A DNA stretch of 54,011 nt from Geosiphon pyriformis (GCA_016748015.1 JAAOMT010000236.1:20146-74156); one strand, 5' to 3'. Positions 1-9,566 are shown, counted from the stretch's first letter. Made by a program: numbers and translations. Notes: generated by a model not told the origin, from the sequence alone.

Positions 1-735
1 GTTACAATAATCAGTTTTACCTCCTGTCACAAAATAATTCTCGTCTACTAATTTTCTTTGTTGCTCTGCTAATTTCGTATTTTGTTGTAATAATTTCTCT
101 CCAACTTAGCCTTAACTAGATGATGTTCTTTGTACTTTTTTAGTAAATCTTTCACTTCTTCCTTGCGAGCATTATACTGTAAGCCGTTCCGAAAATGTTG
201 GCACTTGTCACATAAATCCGTTCTTGGAATCATGATTTGAATATAAGGCGTTAATTGGTGTCATAACTTGCGAAACGCATCATATTTTAACAATTTCAAT
301 GTGCTATCGTATTCAAGACCTGCAATAAAATCCCGATAAACTGATTTGTAACTCATTTCAGCTGGCAAAAGTGTAAGCGATTGAGTAATTCAATTGACAT
401 TTCTATCAGGACTTGGTAGTCTATGAATTTCAGCATAGTTTTCGAGAAAATTCTTCACGGAGATAGCAACGGTTATATCAACGGTTATTTTGGTTTTCCA
501 TCGCGGCACTCGTTTGATATTACCATGAACACGCGGTATTATACCATTCGTTGCTAGATGATTTCTGACGTTTTCCAAATGAGTGCGGTCAATTCCTAAC
601 ATATTGAGATACGCTTTCTGGCAGAGAGGCGTATTGCGATTTCAATAATAAAAAGTTCTCTTATTAATACGCGTTTTCTTTTAAGACGTCGACTGGCAGT
701 TATTTCTCCACCATTCATTGCTTTCTGCATAGTTT
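1..735 (-). pseudogene. Fragment of RVHGN / CDxCQ-type protein (unknown family)
   Basis: Read on the minus strand, this gives a protein unlike the retroelements around it: CQKAYLNMLGIDRTHLENVR, then GIIPRVHGNIKRVP, LPAEMSYKSVYRDF, PRTDLCDKCQHFRNGLQYNA, and a Lys-rich stretch. From memory, close relatives with the RVHGN and CDxCQ motifs are multi-copy in Glomeromycotina; I suspect a DNA-transposon-type protein, but I cannot name a family. The reading frame is open apart from a TGA at 390-392 (CGA to TGA would explain it) and two stops near the N-terminal end (about 640 and 695). Base composition is visibly richer in G+C than the rest of the window. It runs off the left edge. On the other side it joins the RNase H of element A near 735 with no LTR or repeat visible, so the breakpoint is a chimeric junction. 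Family membership is moderate; function unknown. Confidence 0.55.
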
Positions 736-941
736 TGCTCTGCCGTACTGAGACTTCTACTGGCATAAGCAATTACACATTCTCTTCTATTATCATTTTT
801 TTGTGACAGAATGGCTCCAAGTCCAGTTCCAGAGGCATCTGTGGCCAAAATGAATTTCTTATTGAAATTCAGATAGATTATTATTGGTAATTTAATGAGG
901 TTTTGTTTAAGGTACTCAAAAGCTTTTTGTTGTGCTTTAGT
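736..941 (-). pseudogene. Element A RNase H, N-terminal part only
   Basis: Frame continuous with the RT. It reads KFILATDASGTGLGAILSQK and then VIAYASRSLSTAEQNYA, the opening of a Ty3/gypsy RNase H with the first catalytic Asp in TDASG. The domain normally runs on for about 80 more residues with further acidic residues; here homology stops after QNYA and the frame runs into the 1-735 family. A stop at 939-941 sits where Trp is expected (KFK*TKAQQKAFE), consistent with TGG to TAG. No function expected. Confidence 0.8.
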
Positions 942-1709
942 CTATTTAAATTTCACATTTTTGGATAGTAGGTAATTAAGAGGTTTGGCAATGTTTGAAA
1001 AGTTTTCTACAAAGCAGCAGTAGTAAGATGCGAGTTCTAAAAAGCTTCTAACTTCTGAAATGTTTCGAGATACTGGAAAATTTTTCACTTTGTCTATTTT
1101 TGATAGATCTGGTTTTATTCCATCTTTTCTAACTACATATTCTAAAAATGCTAGCTCATTTTTCCCAAAGAAACATTTTTCTAGATTTAGTTTAAGTCCA
1201 GTGTGTCTCAATCTCTCAAAAACTTGTTGCAAATATTGGAGATGATCCGTGAATTTTGACAAGAAAACATTTGTATCATCCAAGTAGACAACAATGGATT
1301 GCCACAGGATTCTGAAGTAAATTATGTCTATTAGTTTTTGGAATGTTGCAGGAGCGTTTGTCAATTCAAATGGCATTACATTAAACTCATAATTGCTATT
1401 TTGTGTTGTGAATGCTGTTTTATGTCTGTTCTTTGGGTCTATTTCCACTTGCCAGTACCCACTGGTCAAGTCAAGTATAGAAAACCATTTTGCTTTTCCA
1501 AAAATGTCAAAGATTTTGTCAATTAACAGTATTGAGTATAAGTCTTTGGTTGTTTTGCTGTTTAATTTGTGATAGTCAATGCAAAATCTAATTTTTCTGT
1601 TCTTTTTTCTTACTAAAACAACTGGTAAGAACCATAGGCTCATTAATGGTTGGATTATTCCTTTTTCCAACATGCTTTGGACTTCTTCTCTGATAAAATT
1701 ATGCTTCAT
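942..1709 (-). CDS. Element A reverse transcriptase domain (open reading frame retained)
   Basis: 255 codons without a stop, covering most of a Ty3/gypsy RT. Landmarks in order: LPVVLVRKKNRKIRFCIDYHKLN, then FSILDLTSGYWQVEIDP (the first catalytic Asp is in LDL), AFTTQNSNYEFNVMPFELTNAPATFQ, VVYLDDTNVF with both catalytic Asp residues of YLDD, FFGKNELAFLEYVV and the thumb region SFLELASYYCCFVENFS. Catalytic residues look intact. One difference from the family is FEL where FGL is usual (Gly to Glu, a G-to-A change). It is an internal piece of a polyprotein, so the first Met is not a true start. It is the best preserved RT in the window; flanking stops make production from this copy unlikely. Confidence 0.9.
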   Translation of the reverse strand: MKHNFIREEVQSMLEKGIIQPLMSLWFLPVVLVRKKNRKIRFCIDYHKLNSKTTKDLYSILLIDKIFDIFGKAKWFSILDLTSGYWQVEIDPKNRHKTAFTTQNSNYEFNVMPFELTNAPATFQKLIDIIYFRILWQSIVVYLDDTNVFLSKFTDHLQYLQQVFERLRHTGLKLNLEKCFFGKNELAFLEYVVRKDGIKPDLSKIDKVKNFPVSRNISEVRSFLELASYYCCFVENFSNIAKPLNYLLSKNVKFK

Positions 1710-2299
1710 TGGTAGAACATAGTAAGTGCATTGTTTTTCAGGTCTGGCATCTCCAGTAGGGATTTGGTGTTAAACCAAGTTGGTTCTTCCAAATTTACCA
1801 TTTTGTGAAAATATATCAAAGTATTTTAAAATTAATGCTTTTAATTGTCACTGTTGGTCAGGATCCATTGTTCCAATGTTTAATTTGGCCAATTCTTCTG
1901 GCATAAATTGATAGCATTCCAATGGTTGCTACCAATTTATTGAAGTAAATTCACAATAGAAAGCGATTTCTGGGAAATTTAGAATTTTTTGTGGTGTTGA
2001 CACGTTTTCTAGCTCCATTCCAAGGTATCCAATAATGGTATCTTCCAGAATGTAGACGGGTTCTTCTGTGGTGTTTGCAATAGGAATTTTTATCCATTAA
2101 GCTTTATCAGCTGGAATAAAAAGATTAATAAGTCCTATGAGAAACTGTTGGCAAGTTTTTGGGTAGGGCTCAAATATTAGGTCTTTTTCTTTAATTGTTC
2201 TTTTTATTTTTATTTCTGATTTTCCATATGATAAGAGCATGATAGACCACTCAGTTTTAATTACCTTGCCTTTTTCCTCTATTATTTCAGTGAAATTTG
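1710..2299 (-). pseudogene. Element A dUTPase-RT spacer
   Basis: Same frame as RT and dUTPase. It contains IKIPIANTTEEPVYILEDTIIGYLG, the N-x-T...(E/K)GT-I-G-Y-L pattern commonly found just before RT in Ty3/gypsy Pol, then FMPEELAKLNIGTMDP and LKYFDIFSQNGKFGRTN, a short acidic/hydrophobic run leading to the RT palm. Stops occur at about 2097-2099, 1930, 1845 and 1770, at positions where Gln or Trp would fit. The corresponding sequence is present in elements B (10250-10790), D (24511-24957) and G (47450-47990). Function unknown; probably a linker. Confidence 0.65.
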
Positions 2300-2720
2300 C
2301 TTCAATTTTTTTTTTTGTCGATTCAAAATCAAAAGTTCCTCTTATTGTTTGTAACAATTCCTCATGATTTTCCACTGACACAAATTTCCCAATTTTTACC
2401 AATGATAGAAAAATTGCTTGTGCAATTTTTTCCTTAGATTCAATAGTATAAGGCTTTTCTAAATTGTTCTGTAGCAAAACCATCAAATTTCTAGTGTATT
2501 TGGAGTCAATTACTCTTCCTTAAACACTTATTCTTTTTTTCGCGAGGCTTGATTACGATGCTATTTGAATTATTATTCCTAGTGGAATTTCAACTACTAT
2601 TTTCAGGTTGATTTTGGTGATGCTTCTGAATGGTAATGTTATGAATTTGTCTTCCAAATAATGTAGATCGAATCCAGTATTAGTTGGATGGGCTCTTTCA
2701 GATATTATTTTTAAGTGCCC
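2300..2720 (-). pseudogene. Element A dUTPase domain
   Basis: dUTPase hydrolyses dUTP to dUMP and PPi and limits uracil in newly made cDNA. The five trimeric-dUTPase motifs are visible in order: motif 1 HPTNTGFDLHYL; motif 2 IAS*SSLAKK (stop inside); motif 3 GRVIDSKYTRN, keeping the Asp and Tyr; motif 4 KEKIAQAIFLSLV; motif 5 IRGTFDFESTKK, a damaged form of RGxxGFGSTG. Length, about 140 residues, fits the family. It lies between protease plus Cys-rich module and RT, unlike lentiviruses (between RNase H and integrase) or betaretroviruses (near protease). Stops and loss of Gly residues suggest it is inactive here. Identification is strong because elements B, D, F and G show the same motifs independently. 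Confidence 0.8.
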
Positions 2721-3505
2721 ATTGTCAAAGTATTGAATGTCAATCACCTGTTCTAAGTCAGTATAGGCTACAAATTTTTCTGACTCAGGACCATCAGGTG
2801 AGTCTTGTTGATTTATTGATTGATTTTGAGACTGCTGATTCTCAATTTCCATTTTTTTTTCTAAGTTCCTTTCGTCTTGACACTCTTCACAGCACTGATT
2901 TTGGCACAGGATAAGACAGTTTTCACAGAGGTAAGTGTTGATTTGGGTAAGGTATTGTTTTTGCTTTTGTTGAGTGGGGCATAGTTGTTGGTAATAGTTC
3001 TGAAATTTGTCCACTGGATTAAACATGTTGTAGCTGGTGACTTTGTCAGCTACTTCAGCTGACTCTTTCTAATGTCGTATTTCTTTGGTGGTTTCTTCTC
3101 TTACTTTGGTCTGTGTGGTGTTATACAACTCATCCTCATTGTGTGGGTAGTACTGTAGTCTTTTTAACACTCTGTTGAATGCTGCTTCAAATGGCGTTCC
3201 TTCTCTTACCCAGTTATAGATGAGGATTGTGTATTGGCAAGTTGTGTCACATGTTTTTTCTCTGTCTAGTATGTTGTTTCAGTCACACTCTCTTAGTAAT
3301 AGTTTTTCACAAGTGAAGCATGGTTCCTCATCTCATTTTCTGTGTCTTTCTGGATAATCATATTTTTCTTTGTTACAATGGTTACAATAGTAGTGGGTGG
3401 AATTTCTTGGGTCTTTATCTAGTGTACTGCATGTCATTATAGACAAGAGTTTTTTCTTGCAAACTGAGCATTCTAGCTTTGGTCTGCATCGCTAGTGGTT
3501 TCTTT
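2721..3505 (-). pseudogene. Element A Cys-rich (multi-CxxC) module of unknown function
   Basis: In the pol frame between protease and dUTPase. Visible motifs in order: LECSVCKKKLLS, then STHYYCNHCNKEKYDYPERH, EEPCFTCEKLLLRECD, CDTTCQYTILIYNWV, and after a spacer TYLCENCLILCQNQCCEECQ. Paired cysteines of this spacing usually bind zinc. The same arrangement is found in elements B, D, F and G. I do not recognise it as a described retroelement domain. Scattered stops fit C-to-T or G-to-A decay. Confidence 0.6.
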
Positions 3506-4250
3506 GTAGACTTACCTGGTTCTATTCAGATCTTTCTTTGCTGGTCCATATTGGTATGGCTGGTAGTCCTGTTCTTTGGTTATCAGTCCAAAAGAGTTGA
3601 TAGGTTTTAATGACTGGTAGTATTGGATTTTCCTTAAATTCAAAAATAAGTCTTTGGTTGGTGCTGGGTTTTTGGAAGTGGCTACAGGTGGCTGGAATTC
3701 TGACCTGGTGGCCATTATAATTGATCAGAAGCTCTTGGGTGATCTAGTCTAAGATGGCATTGGCTTTTGTTAACCAGTCATTTCCTACTAACACTTGATA
3801 TTGTGTAGTGTCTATTACTAATACTTTTGTAGATATTACTATGCCATTAATTTTAAAAGGAAATGAGTTGATTTTGCTATAAGGCAGCTTTGTACTTCCA
3901 TCGGCTGTTATAATTTGGAACGTTGCAGTACGATCAACTTTGAAACCCAGTTGGTTTACTAGTTAAAGCATTATGATGCTTCCAGTGGATCCATTATCTA
4001 AGATAAGTTTGATTGGAGTATTGTTTACAGTGGCTTCCATATACATAGCAGTGATTGGGCATTTTTTGTCCAATGCTGTTCCACTGAACATAGCCTCGTT
4101 TTCCTCTAATTCAAAAAGAAAAATAGCTGCAAGGCTGCTATCTTCAGTAGCAACTGCTGGTAGTATTGTTTGGCTCAATTTGTTGGAGGAATTTTTGGTT
4201 CTGTTTATGTTTCTACCATCATTGTTTCTGATGATCAGATTTTCTAGTAT
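3506..4250 (-). pseudogene. Element A aspartic protease and C-terminal linker
   Basis: Retropepsin-like region: LAAIFLFELEENEAMFSGTA, then ITAMYMEATVNNTPIKLILD followed by NGSTGSIIM, where Asp of the D-S/T-G triad is kept but Ser is Asn (about 3990-3998). After a stop (TAA for CAA, 3963) the frame continues LVNQLGFKVDRTATFQIITA, then VLVIDTTQYQVLVGNDWL, the usual second half of a Ty3/gypsy protease. The linker reads IPATCSHFQKPS and ITKTYQLFWTDN-like text, matching IPATCDHF...ETYQVSWAD in B. A 67-codon open stretch in another frame at 3512-3715 is a by-product. Not functional as it stands. Confidence 0.75.
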
Positions 4251-5543
4251 ATTAAGGTAAGTTTGTTGATAATTTTGGTAGTTTGGATTGGTTTGCTAAC
4301 TGGTTCCAGCACAGTTTGGATTTCTTTGGACCAACGCATTCTGGTTCCATATAGACTGATTTCAGGGCTTGGAACACCAATTCGGATTGGTTATCATGAA
4401 CTGTTGCTGGTAAGTTCCTTGATTTTAATACATAGTGGAATATTGGCATGGTATTGGCATGTACTGGTTTCTGGGCATTTGGGGTGGCACGTAATAATTA
4501 TTTTTGCATGCTTCTTATATCATTCACATTCAATATTGACTAATCAAATGTCCTATGCATTTGCAAAAATGGCAGGCACGTATTTCTGTTCTGAATTCTT
4601 GGCATGACGAGCAATTATTTCGACTGTTGCTGACTTCCTGGCTGCATTTTTGGGGTGGTTGGTATGTATTTTTTCTTGGATCTAGGATAAAGTAACTTTC
4701 TATTTTCTTAGAAAGTTTTTTCTTTAATTGTGTTACTCTTTTTTCTAATGTTTCTGTCTTATTTTTTTTTATTACCATGTTAATCATTTGACTATGGTTA
4801 GCTTTTTTTTCAGCCAATTCAAGGGCTCTGATGAGTGTAATGGCTTCTGGTAAAGAATTAGGGTGGGCAGGACATACTCTTTCTAAAATGCTGCTTTTTA
4901 ATTCTCTAATAAACTGATTTAAAACCTGAGGATCAGTGTAGTATCCTTGTTCAATTACTTTAATCTGATGGCAAATTTGATTAAATCGAGCAAGATATTG
5001 GGTGACAGTTTCACTGGTACCTTGCTTGATAGTATTGAATTTGTTCTGTAGTTAGATTACAGCATTTGAGTTGCTAAAATACTCCAGGAGTGCATTTTTA
5101 AATTCGGCAAAGCTCATGGGTTTTGTTTTCAGACTTTGATACCACGAGTCGACTGTGCCTTTTAGAAAGAAAAGTAATGTTTGAATTGCTCTTTGGTTGT
5201 TCCAGTTATTTGCCTGGATGGCTTTTTGCATTTCTCTGAGCCACGTGTACACGTCCGTTTCTTCTTCTTCTTCTGAGAAATCTGTTAGTCTTGCAATGTA
5301 TGATGTGGCCATTTTGTCACTGTTTTCTACTAGTGGGCTTATTGGTCTAAGAAAAGGTGAGATGATATTTCCTTGAGCATTCCTAAAGATGGCTTCTCTT
5401 ATATCCAATTCTTCCTTTTGATCACAAGTTTCTTCTGAACTGGCTGCTTGTTCCAGTAACCAGTCTTGTGATTGTTTTTTTGCTGGTCTCTTTTTCGGAT
5501 TCCGATTCAGACTTCTCTTCATGGTTTTCAAACTCCATTCCAA
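4251..5543 (-). pseudogene. Element A Gag core, zinc knuckle and linker
   Basis: Capsid-like retrotransposon Gag core: MATSYIARLTDFSEEEEETD, VYTWLREMQKAIQANNWNNQ, FFLKGTVDSWYQSLKTKPMS, FAEFKNALLEYFSN, then NKFNTIKQG...TQYLARFNQICHQI and a coiled, Lys-rich stretch (ETLEKRVTQLKKKLSKKIE). The nucleocapsid knuckle at 4533-4574 reads CHFCKCIGHLISQY: CX2CX4HX4C with the last Cys changed to Tyr (G to A), followed by a stop. A Q/N/P-rich linker follows in the same frame, with further stops (Y*NQG, P*NQS, S*QTN), to the protease. One stop (5049-5052) interrupts the core. Confidence 0.8.
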
Positions 5544-6185
5544 ATTTTGGCTGAAAAAGAGGGTTTTGGAATAGCGATGAATATCCTCCTGTAATTGGTA
5601 TGTCTCTCTAATTATATTGTTTAATTTTACCAGTATAACTAGGAGTTTTTAGCGTTTGTGGAGTTGATATTGATAATGATGCAGCTCCTAATGGAATCTG
5701 TATCTTATTTTCTGGTGAAAAATAGTATAATTTATTTTCTGGTAAATAAATACATTGTTTTTTATTGATTAAGTAACAGTTTTCTTTGGTGTTTGAGCAG
5801 ATGTTCCTAGTTTTTGCTGGTTACTTTCCTGATTAGTTTCTAAATTTTCTTTGGTTTTGTTGGCATGTTCTCTAGTGTTTTTTGTGAATATTAAAAAATT
5901 TTTGTTGGTGTATTGCTCAATTTCTCGATAGATTTTAACAATAGTTGTGGCTATTACTGCTACTTTTTTTGTAGTATATTGTGATAATTCTCTATACAAT
6001 CCAAGTTTTGTGTCATGTGGTTCTTCTTTCTTTCCTATATGATAATTTATTCTGGCATTGATATAATAAGTAAGGGCAGATTTTGCTGGACAACACCCTT
6101 CTGGTAATCCAAGATTACTTTGATTTTGTGTGTAAATAGCATGACAGAATTCAAGAACAGTAAGGTTAAGGGTTTTTGTCACCAC
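5544..6185 (-). pseudogene. Element A Gag N-terminal domain, non-ATG start
   Basis: Frame opens at or upstream of 6185 and runs 138 codons to a TAA at 5769. It contains LTVLEFCHAIYTQNQSNLGL, AKSALTYYINARINYHIGKK and LGLYRELSQYTTKKVAVIAT, homologous to the N-terminal domain in B (LEFAKSLFQHYCQHLGL, SAFNFYVNEKIAYLL) and D. The codon at 6183-6185 is GTG in context AAAAGTGG; no in-frame ATG lies between an upstream stop (about 6215) and the conserved domain. Initiation could be at this GTG, or an ATG could be supplied by splicing from upstream. After the TAA, the frame continues through two more stops into the Gag core. Confidence 0.7.
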
Positions 6186-6248
6186 TTTTGTCTCTTCTTT
6201 TTTAGCAATGAATTATTGCTAATTATTATTTCCTTTTTGATTTTCTTT

Positions 6249-6265
6249 CTTTGTAGGGTTTACCA
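6249..6265 (-). other. Element A primer-binding site
   Basis: Minus-strand text TGGTAAACCCTACAAAG starts two bases (TT) after the LTR end ...CCATAACA. TGG at this position pairs with the CCA tail of a tRNA and is the standard LTR-element arrangement. The sequence differs from TGGTGCTCTCTGTGAAG in B and its D/F relatives after the first four bases, so A probably uses a different primer. The tRNA is not identified. Confidence 0.6.
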
Positions 6266-6866
6266 AATGTTATGGAATAGTTTTCTTGGTATATTTAATT
6301 GCCAATATCCCATTTTAATTACAATCAGTCTCTTGTGAGTTCTTTAATTCTATTTGTGTAATAATGTTACTGTTATACTGAAGGCTTTCTCTTTAATATC
6401 ACAATATAAGTTATTTCTCAATTCCTGATTGTTGTGTGTGTTTATGTACTCCTTTTCAGAGGCTGAACTAAAATCTACCCACTGTTTGGGGTCTTCTCTG
6501 AGACTATTCTTGCAATTGCCTGATGTGTTTCTCTAATCTAGAAACATAGAATGTTAATGGCCTTTGGTGCTTTTTCTAATTCTTACAATAAAGCTTTTAT
6601 CAATTAGTAACAATGTGAATAATCTTGATCAGAGATTATTCTTCCAAGAAATTTAGCTGATGAATGATAGTTTCATTTAATAAATAATACAAGTAAGTTT
6701 TTTACTACTTTGGGGTTGTGATAATTCAGTTTTAAATATTCTTTTTCATTTCTTTTTGATTTAAAGGTACAATTTTAAAGTGGAGTTTGTTAGATAAATT
6801 GGATCTATTGCTTGATAAGTTATGATTTTTATTACTTGATTGACTTTTCTCAATATTAAAGCTACT

Positions 6867-6876
6867 GTATATATAC
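6867..6876 (-). promoter_or_regulatory. TATA-like element of LTR A
   Basis: GTATATATAC, palindromic so present on both strands, 57 bp downstream (element sense) of the 23-bp repeat array. Position and sequence suit an RNA polymerase II core promoter for the element transcript. Inferred. Confidence 0.5.
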
Positions 6877-6933
6877 ATGTTTGTAGTTCTACAAGAAAAC
6901 ACATTGTAATACTTTCTTTTTGATATTTCAACC

Positions 6934-7025
6934 TGGTGTTTGCTGCTATCATCAGTTGGTGTTGGCTGCTATTGTGAACTGGTGCTTGCTATTATCGTAA
7001 GATGGTGTTTATTACTATGTTAATT
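6934..7025 (-). repeat. Four 23-bp tandem repeats in LTR A
   Basis: Four head-to-tail units of exactly 23 bp, each beginning TGGTG(T/C)T on the plus strand; the first reads TGGTGTTTGCTGCTAT plus seven more bases. Units 1-3 are close, unit 4 is AT-shifted. They lie upstream of the TATA element in the sense of the element and are candidates for enhancer or activator-binding repeats. Confidence 0.8.
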
Positions 7026-7117
7026 ATTATCTTTCTAAGATTATTATTGTGCTATATTATGATTAAATAGTTTATATTATTTTTATAATTTTTTTGCTAA
7101 ATTATTAAACCATAACA

Positions 7118-7622
7118 CCATATCCATTGTTTTGTTGAGTAAAATTTCTGGTTGATCTTAAAATGCTGTATGTATTTGGTATATAGCTCAAGCTTGTGTA
7201 GATTAGTTGTTTTTTCTCACAAAATGTTTTAGTTGTTGTAGTATTGTTGTGTCAAATAACTGCTTTGTTTTATCCATATATAAGTTCTGAATATTCACGT
7301 GTTGTCCCAAATAAAAATAACAATAGTTTCTTGGAAATTGTTGTATCCACCAATTCCAAGTTTCTTTAGTCAACTCTTGGTATATTGACTCTTTTGTCAA
7401 TTTTTTTATTGCCAATTTTATTTTTGCAATGATTTTGTCAATGGTATTTTCTGGTTTCTTCTGTTTTCTGTGTTGTAATGTCTTTCTAGTATCTTGATAT
7501 TGAATGATTTGTTGATTGATTGTAATTTTTATTTCTTGGTGTTGGATCAATTGAAAGAATTGTTGTGCTAGTGAGTGAATGTTGTCTGTAATTTCCATTT
7601 TTCTAATATTTCCTATCACGTC
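7118..7622 (-). pseudogene. Element B post-integrase extension
   Basis: Open for 138 codons from 7619 (that codon is GTG; an ATG occurs at about 7598). Text: KMEITDNIHSLAQQFFQLIQ, TIDKIIAKIKLAIKKLTKES, WNWWIQQFPRNYCYFYLGQH, NIQNLYMDKTKQLFDTTILQ. After a stop at 7203 it continues as ARAIYQIHTAF-type text with RSTRNFTQ until the insertion of A at 7118. In B this frame is continuous with the integrase frame; in D and G a one-base longer A-tract separates them. No membrane segment or signal peptide; Lys-, Gln- and Ile-rich with helical character. Conserved in D, G and C, and a similar-position ORF is in F. I do not recognise it. Confidence 0.65.
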
Positions 7623-9040
7623 TACTATGTCTTTATATATTCTTTTAATGAATCAATTTAACATGTTGTTGTTAATAATAATGATTGGTTCCAGATTTTG
7701 TGGAATCTTATCTGGTTGGACTAGTATTCTCTGTACTTCTAATTGTGAAATATTACTGGTGGATGGTGGTGTAGTGTTGTGGTATGGTTTTAGTCAATTT
7801 CCATGTGCTGCTTTGGTTAAGATTTTGTTGTTCAGTCTTAATTTGTAAGCTCTATTTCCTAGAATTTCTTCTATGTGAAATGGTCTATCCTATTTGGGGT
7901 CGAATTTCCACTCCATTGTTTTTTTGCTTTGGTACAATATAAGAGTACTTTGTCTTCAATCTTGAATTCAACTGGTTTGTCTGGTAGTTGACTATCATGT
8001 CTTTCTATCTGTTTTTCTTGTGACTTTTGAATATTATCAGCTGCTCTTCTTCGTTTGTTTTCCAATGTTTCCATTAAGTCATATGTTTTTCTCAATAATG
8101 TTTCTTAAAAATTCTTTTCTGTTATTGGTTCAGCTGGATATGTATTAATTTCTCTCTTTACTGGTAATGTTGCTGTTCTCCCATACACTAATTCAAATAG
8201 TGTTGCTTGTGTAGTATCTTGTTTTATTGTCTGATAAGCAAATAGTACTGATGATATAAACAAATCCCATTCATCTTGGTTTCCTTAGCTGATCTTAGCA
8301 ATTGCTTTACACAATGTTTTGTTAAATCTTTCAACTAGACTGTTTGTTTGTGGATGGTAAGGTGATAATAGTGGTCTCTTAATTCCAAATCTTTGGCTCA
8401 ATTCTGCCAATGTTCTATTTACAAAATGAGTTCCTTGGTTTGATAATAGTTCTTTTGAACATTTATGTCAACAAATCAAATCTTGATAAATGAATTCGGC
8501 AATGGATTCTGCATCCACTTTTTGAATTGCTTTTGCTTTTGGCCATTTAGTGAGATAATCCATGGCTACTGCAATATATCTGTTTCCTCTGCTGGTAATT
8601 GTTAATGGTCTGACTAAGTCAATTCCAATGCGATCAAATGGTTGTCTCACTTTGATTGGTCTTAACAGTTCACTTGGTCTTGTTCCTCCTCTTCTTTGAC
8701 AAGCATCACAATTTTGAACATATTGAATGATGTCTGAATACATTGATGGCCAATAGTATCTTTTTCTGGTTCTTTCTATGGTTGCTTCTTTGTGAAAATG
8801 TCCTGCTGTTTGATTTGAGTGCATGTTGTATAAAATTGTCTCTTTTTCTGGCTCTGTAACTACTCTGATTAGTTGATCTAGATCTTTTTTATTCTTTCGA
8901 TAAAGTATATTTTGGTAAGTAATAAAGTATTTTGATTGTTGTTTGATACTATTGCATTCCAATTGAGATAATTTCTCCTTGAACTATTGAGTATCTATAT
9001 AATGTTTGAGTTGTTGATATTTTTGTATGTTTATCTTTTG
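7623..9040 (-). pseudogene. Element B integrase
   Basis: N-terminal zinc-binding region: MHSNQTAGHFHKEATIERTR, KRYYWPSMYSDIIQYVQNCD and ACQRRG (H-H-C-C). Catalytic core: DRIGIDLVRPLTI (first Asp kept), MDYLTKWPKAKAIQKVDAES, then after a TGA (8465, CGA to TGA) KELLSNQGTHF where the second catalytic Asp is Asn, and SLVERFNKTL with the Glu. C-terminal SH3-like part: VEFKIEDKVLLYCTKAKKQW, followed by a frameshift near 7900 and then RAYKLRLNNKILTKAAHGN-like text. Stops at about 8285 and 8104 fit Gln codons. Inactive: one catalytic Asp lost. Confidence 0.85.
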
Positions 9041-9110
9041 TTATATTTTTGTTGGGTTTGGTTTGGTTTTGTTATATTTTTGGATTGAAATGTTCTTAGA
9101 TTTGTCTCAT

Positions 9111-9566
9111 TTATGACAAACCGTCAGCATTTCTGTTGTCTTTTTTTTTTCTATAGTATATAATATAAGTATATAGTGAGAGTGCCATTTTCCATCTTGA
9201 TTGTCTGTCATCTCCAAATTCTTGTTTTTGGAGTGATGTCAATCCCTTGTGATCTGTATACACCTCAAATTTCTGGCTCAAGTATTTTTTCCATTTCATG
9301 ACTGCCCAATAAATTGCTAAATGTTTTAATTCTGGTGTTCTATAATTTTTTTCAGCTGGTGTTAACCCTTGACTGGCATATGCAACTGAATGTTCTCTTT
9401 CATCTGATCCTCTCTGAGATAGTATTGCTCCCAATGCTTGACCTGATGCATCAGTAGTAATGATAAATAGTTTGCTGTGATCTGGATAGATCAATACTGG
9501 AGCTTGGATGAGCTTTCTTCTTAAAATGTCAAAAGCTTCTTGCTGGGTTTCAGTCCATTCATATTT
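9111..9566 (-). CDS. Element B RNase H domain (well preserved)
   Basis: Part of a 269-codon open stretch (9111-9920). Reads FIITTDASGQALGAILSQRG, HSVAYASQGLTPAEKNYRTP, ELKHLAIYWAVMKWKKYLSQ, KFEVYTDHKGLTSLQKQEF, then RWKMALSLYTYIIYYRKKKD and NRNADGLS. The four acidic catalytic positions (TDAS, PELK, YTDH, NADG) are all present. It removes RNA from the RNA:cDNA hybrid. The frame ends just after NADGLS. It has no start of its own and depends on the broken polyprotein. Confidence 0.85.
   Translation of the reverse strand, partial: KYEWTETQQEAFDILRRKLIQAPVLIYPDHSKLFIITTDASGQALGAILSQRGSDEREHSVAYASQGLTPAEKNYRTPELKHLAIYWAVMKWKKYLSQKFEVYTDHKGLTSLQKQEFGDDRQSRWKMALSLYTYIIYYRKKKDNRNADGLS

Larger units (their letters stand above)
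736..7117 (-). mobile_element. Element A: Ty3/gypsy LTR retrotransposon, 5' LTR to RNase H, truncated
   Basis: In element orientation: 5' LTR (7117 down to 6268), primer-binding site, gag, protease, Cys-rich module, dUTPase, RT and the first part of RNase H. The rest of RNase H, integrase and 3' LTR are missing; the element stops at about 735 against foreign sequence. From 6185 to 736 the coding blocks all lie in one frame, so gag and pol form one polyprotein frame broken only by point stops. It is inserted in the post-integrase region of element B: sequence beyond 7117 reads as B (minus-strand text ending CAATGGATATGG just before the LTR). Its LTR and primer-binding site differ from those of B, D and G, so it is a separate family. 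It is one of the better preserved copies. Confidence 0.85.
6268..7117 (-). repeat. Element A 5' LTR (850 bp)
   Basis: Ends form a perfect 8-bp inverted repeat TGTTATGG...CCATAACA. It sits directly upstream of the primer-binding site of A. In element orientation it contains a four-unit 23-bp tandem array (6934-7025) and then a TATA-like GTATATATAC at 6867-6876, giving a plausible U3/R boundary. No second copy is in the window because A is truncated. The outer flank (7118 onward) is element B; the target-site duplicate cannot be checked. Confidence 0.8.

Noticed and set aside
3512-4449. ORFs at 3512-3715 and 4252-4449 on the minus strand as separate genes
   Set aside because: Both are out of phase with the gag-pol frame of A; the in-phase reading matches the linkers of B and G.
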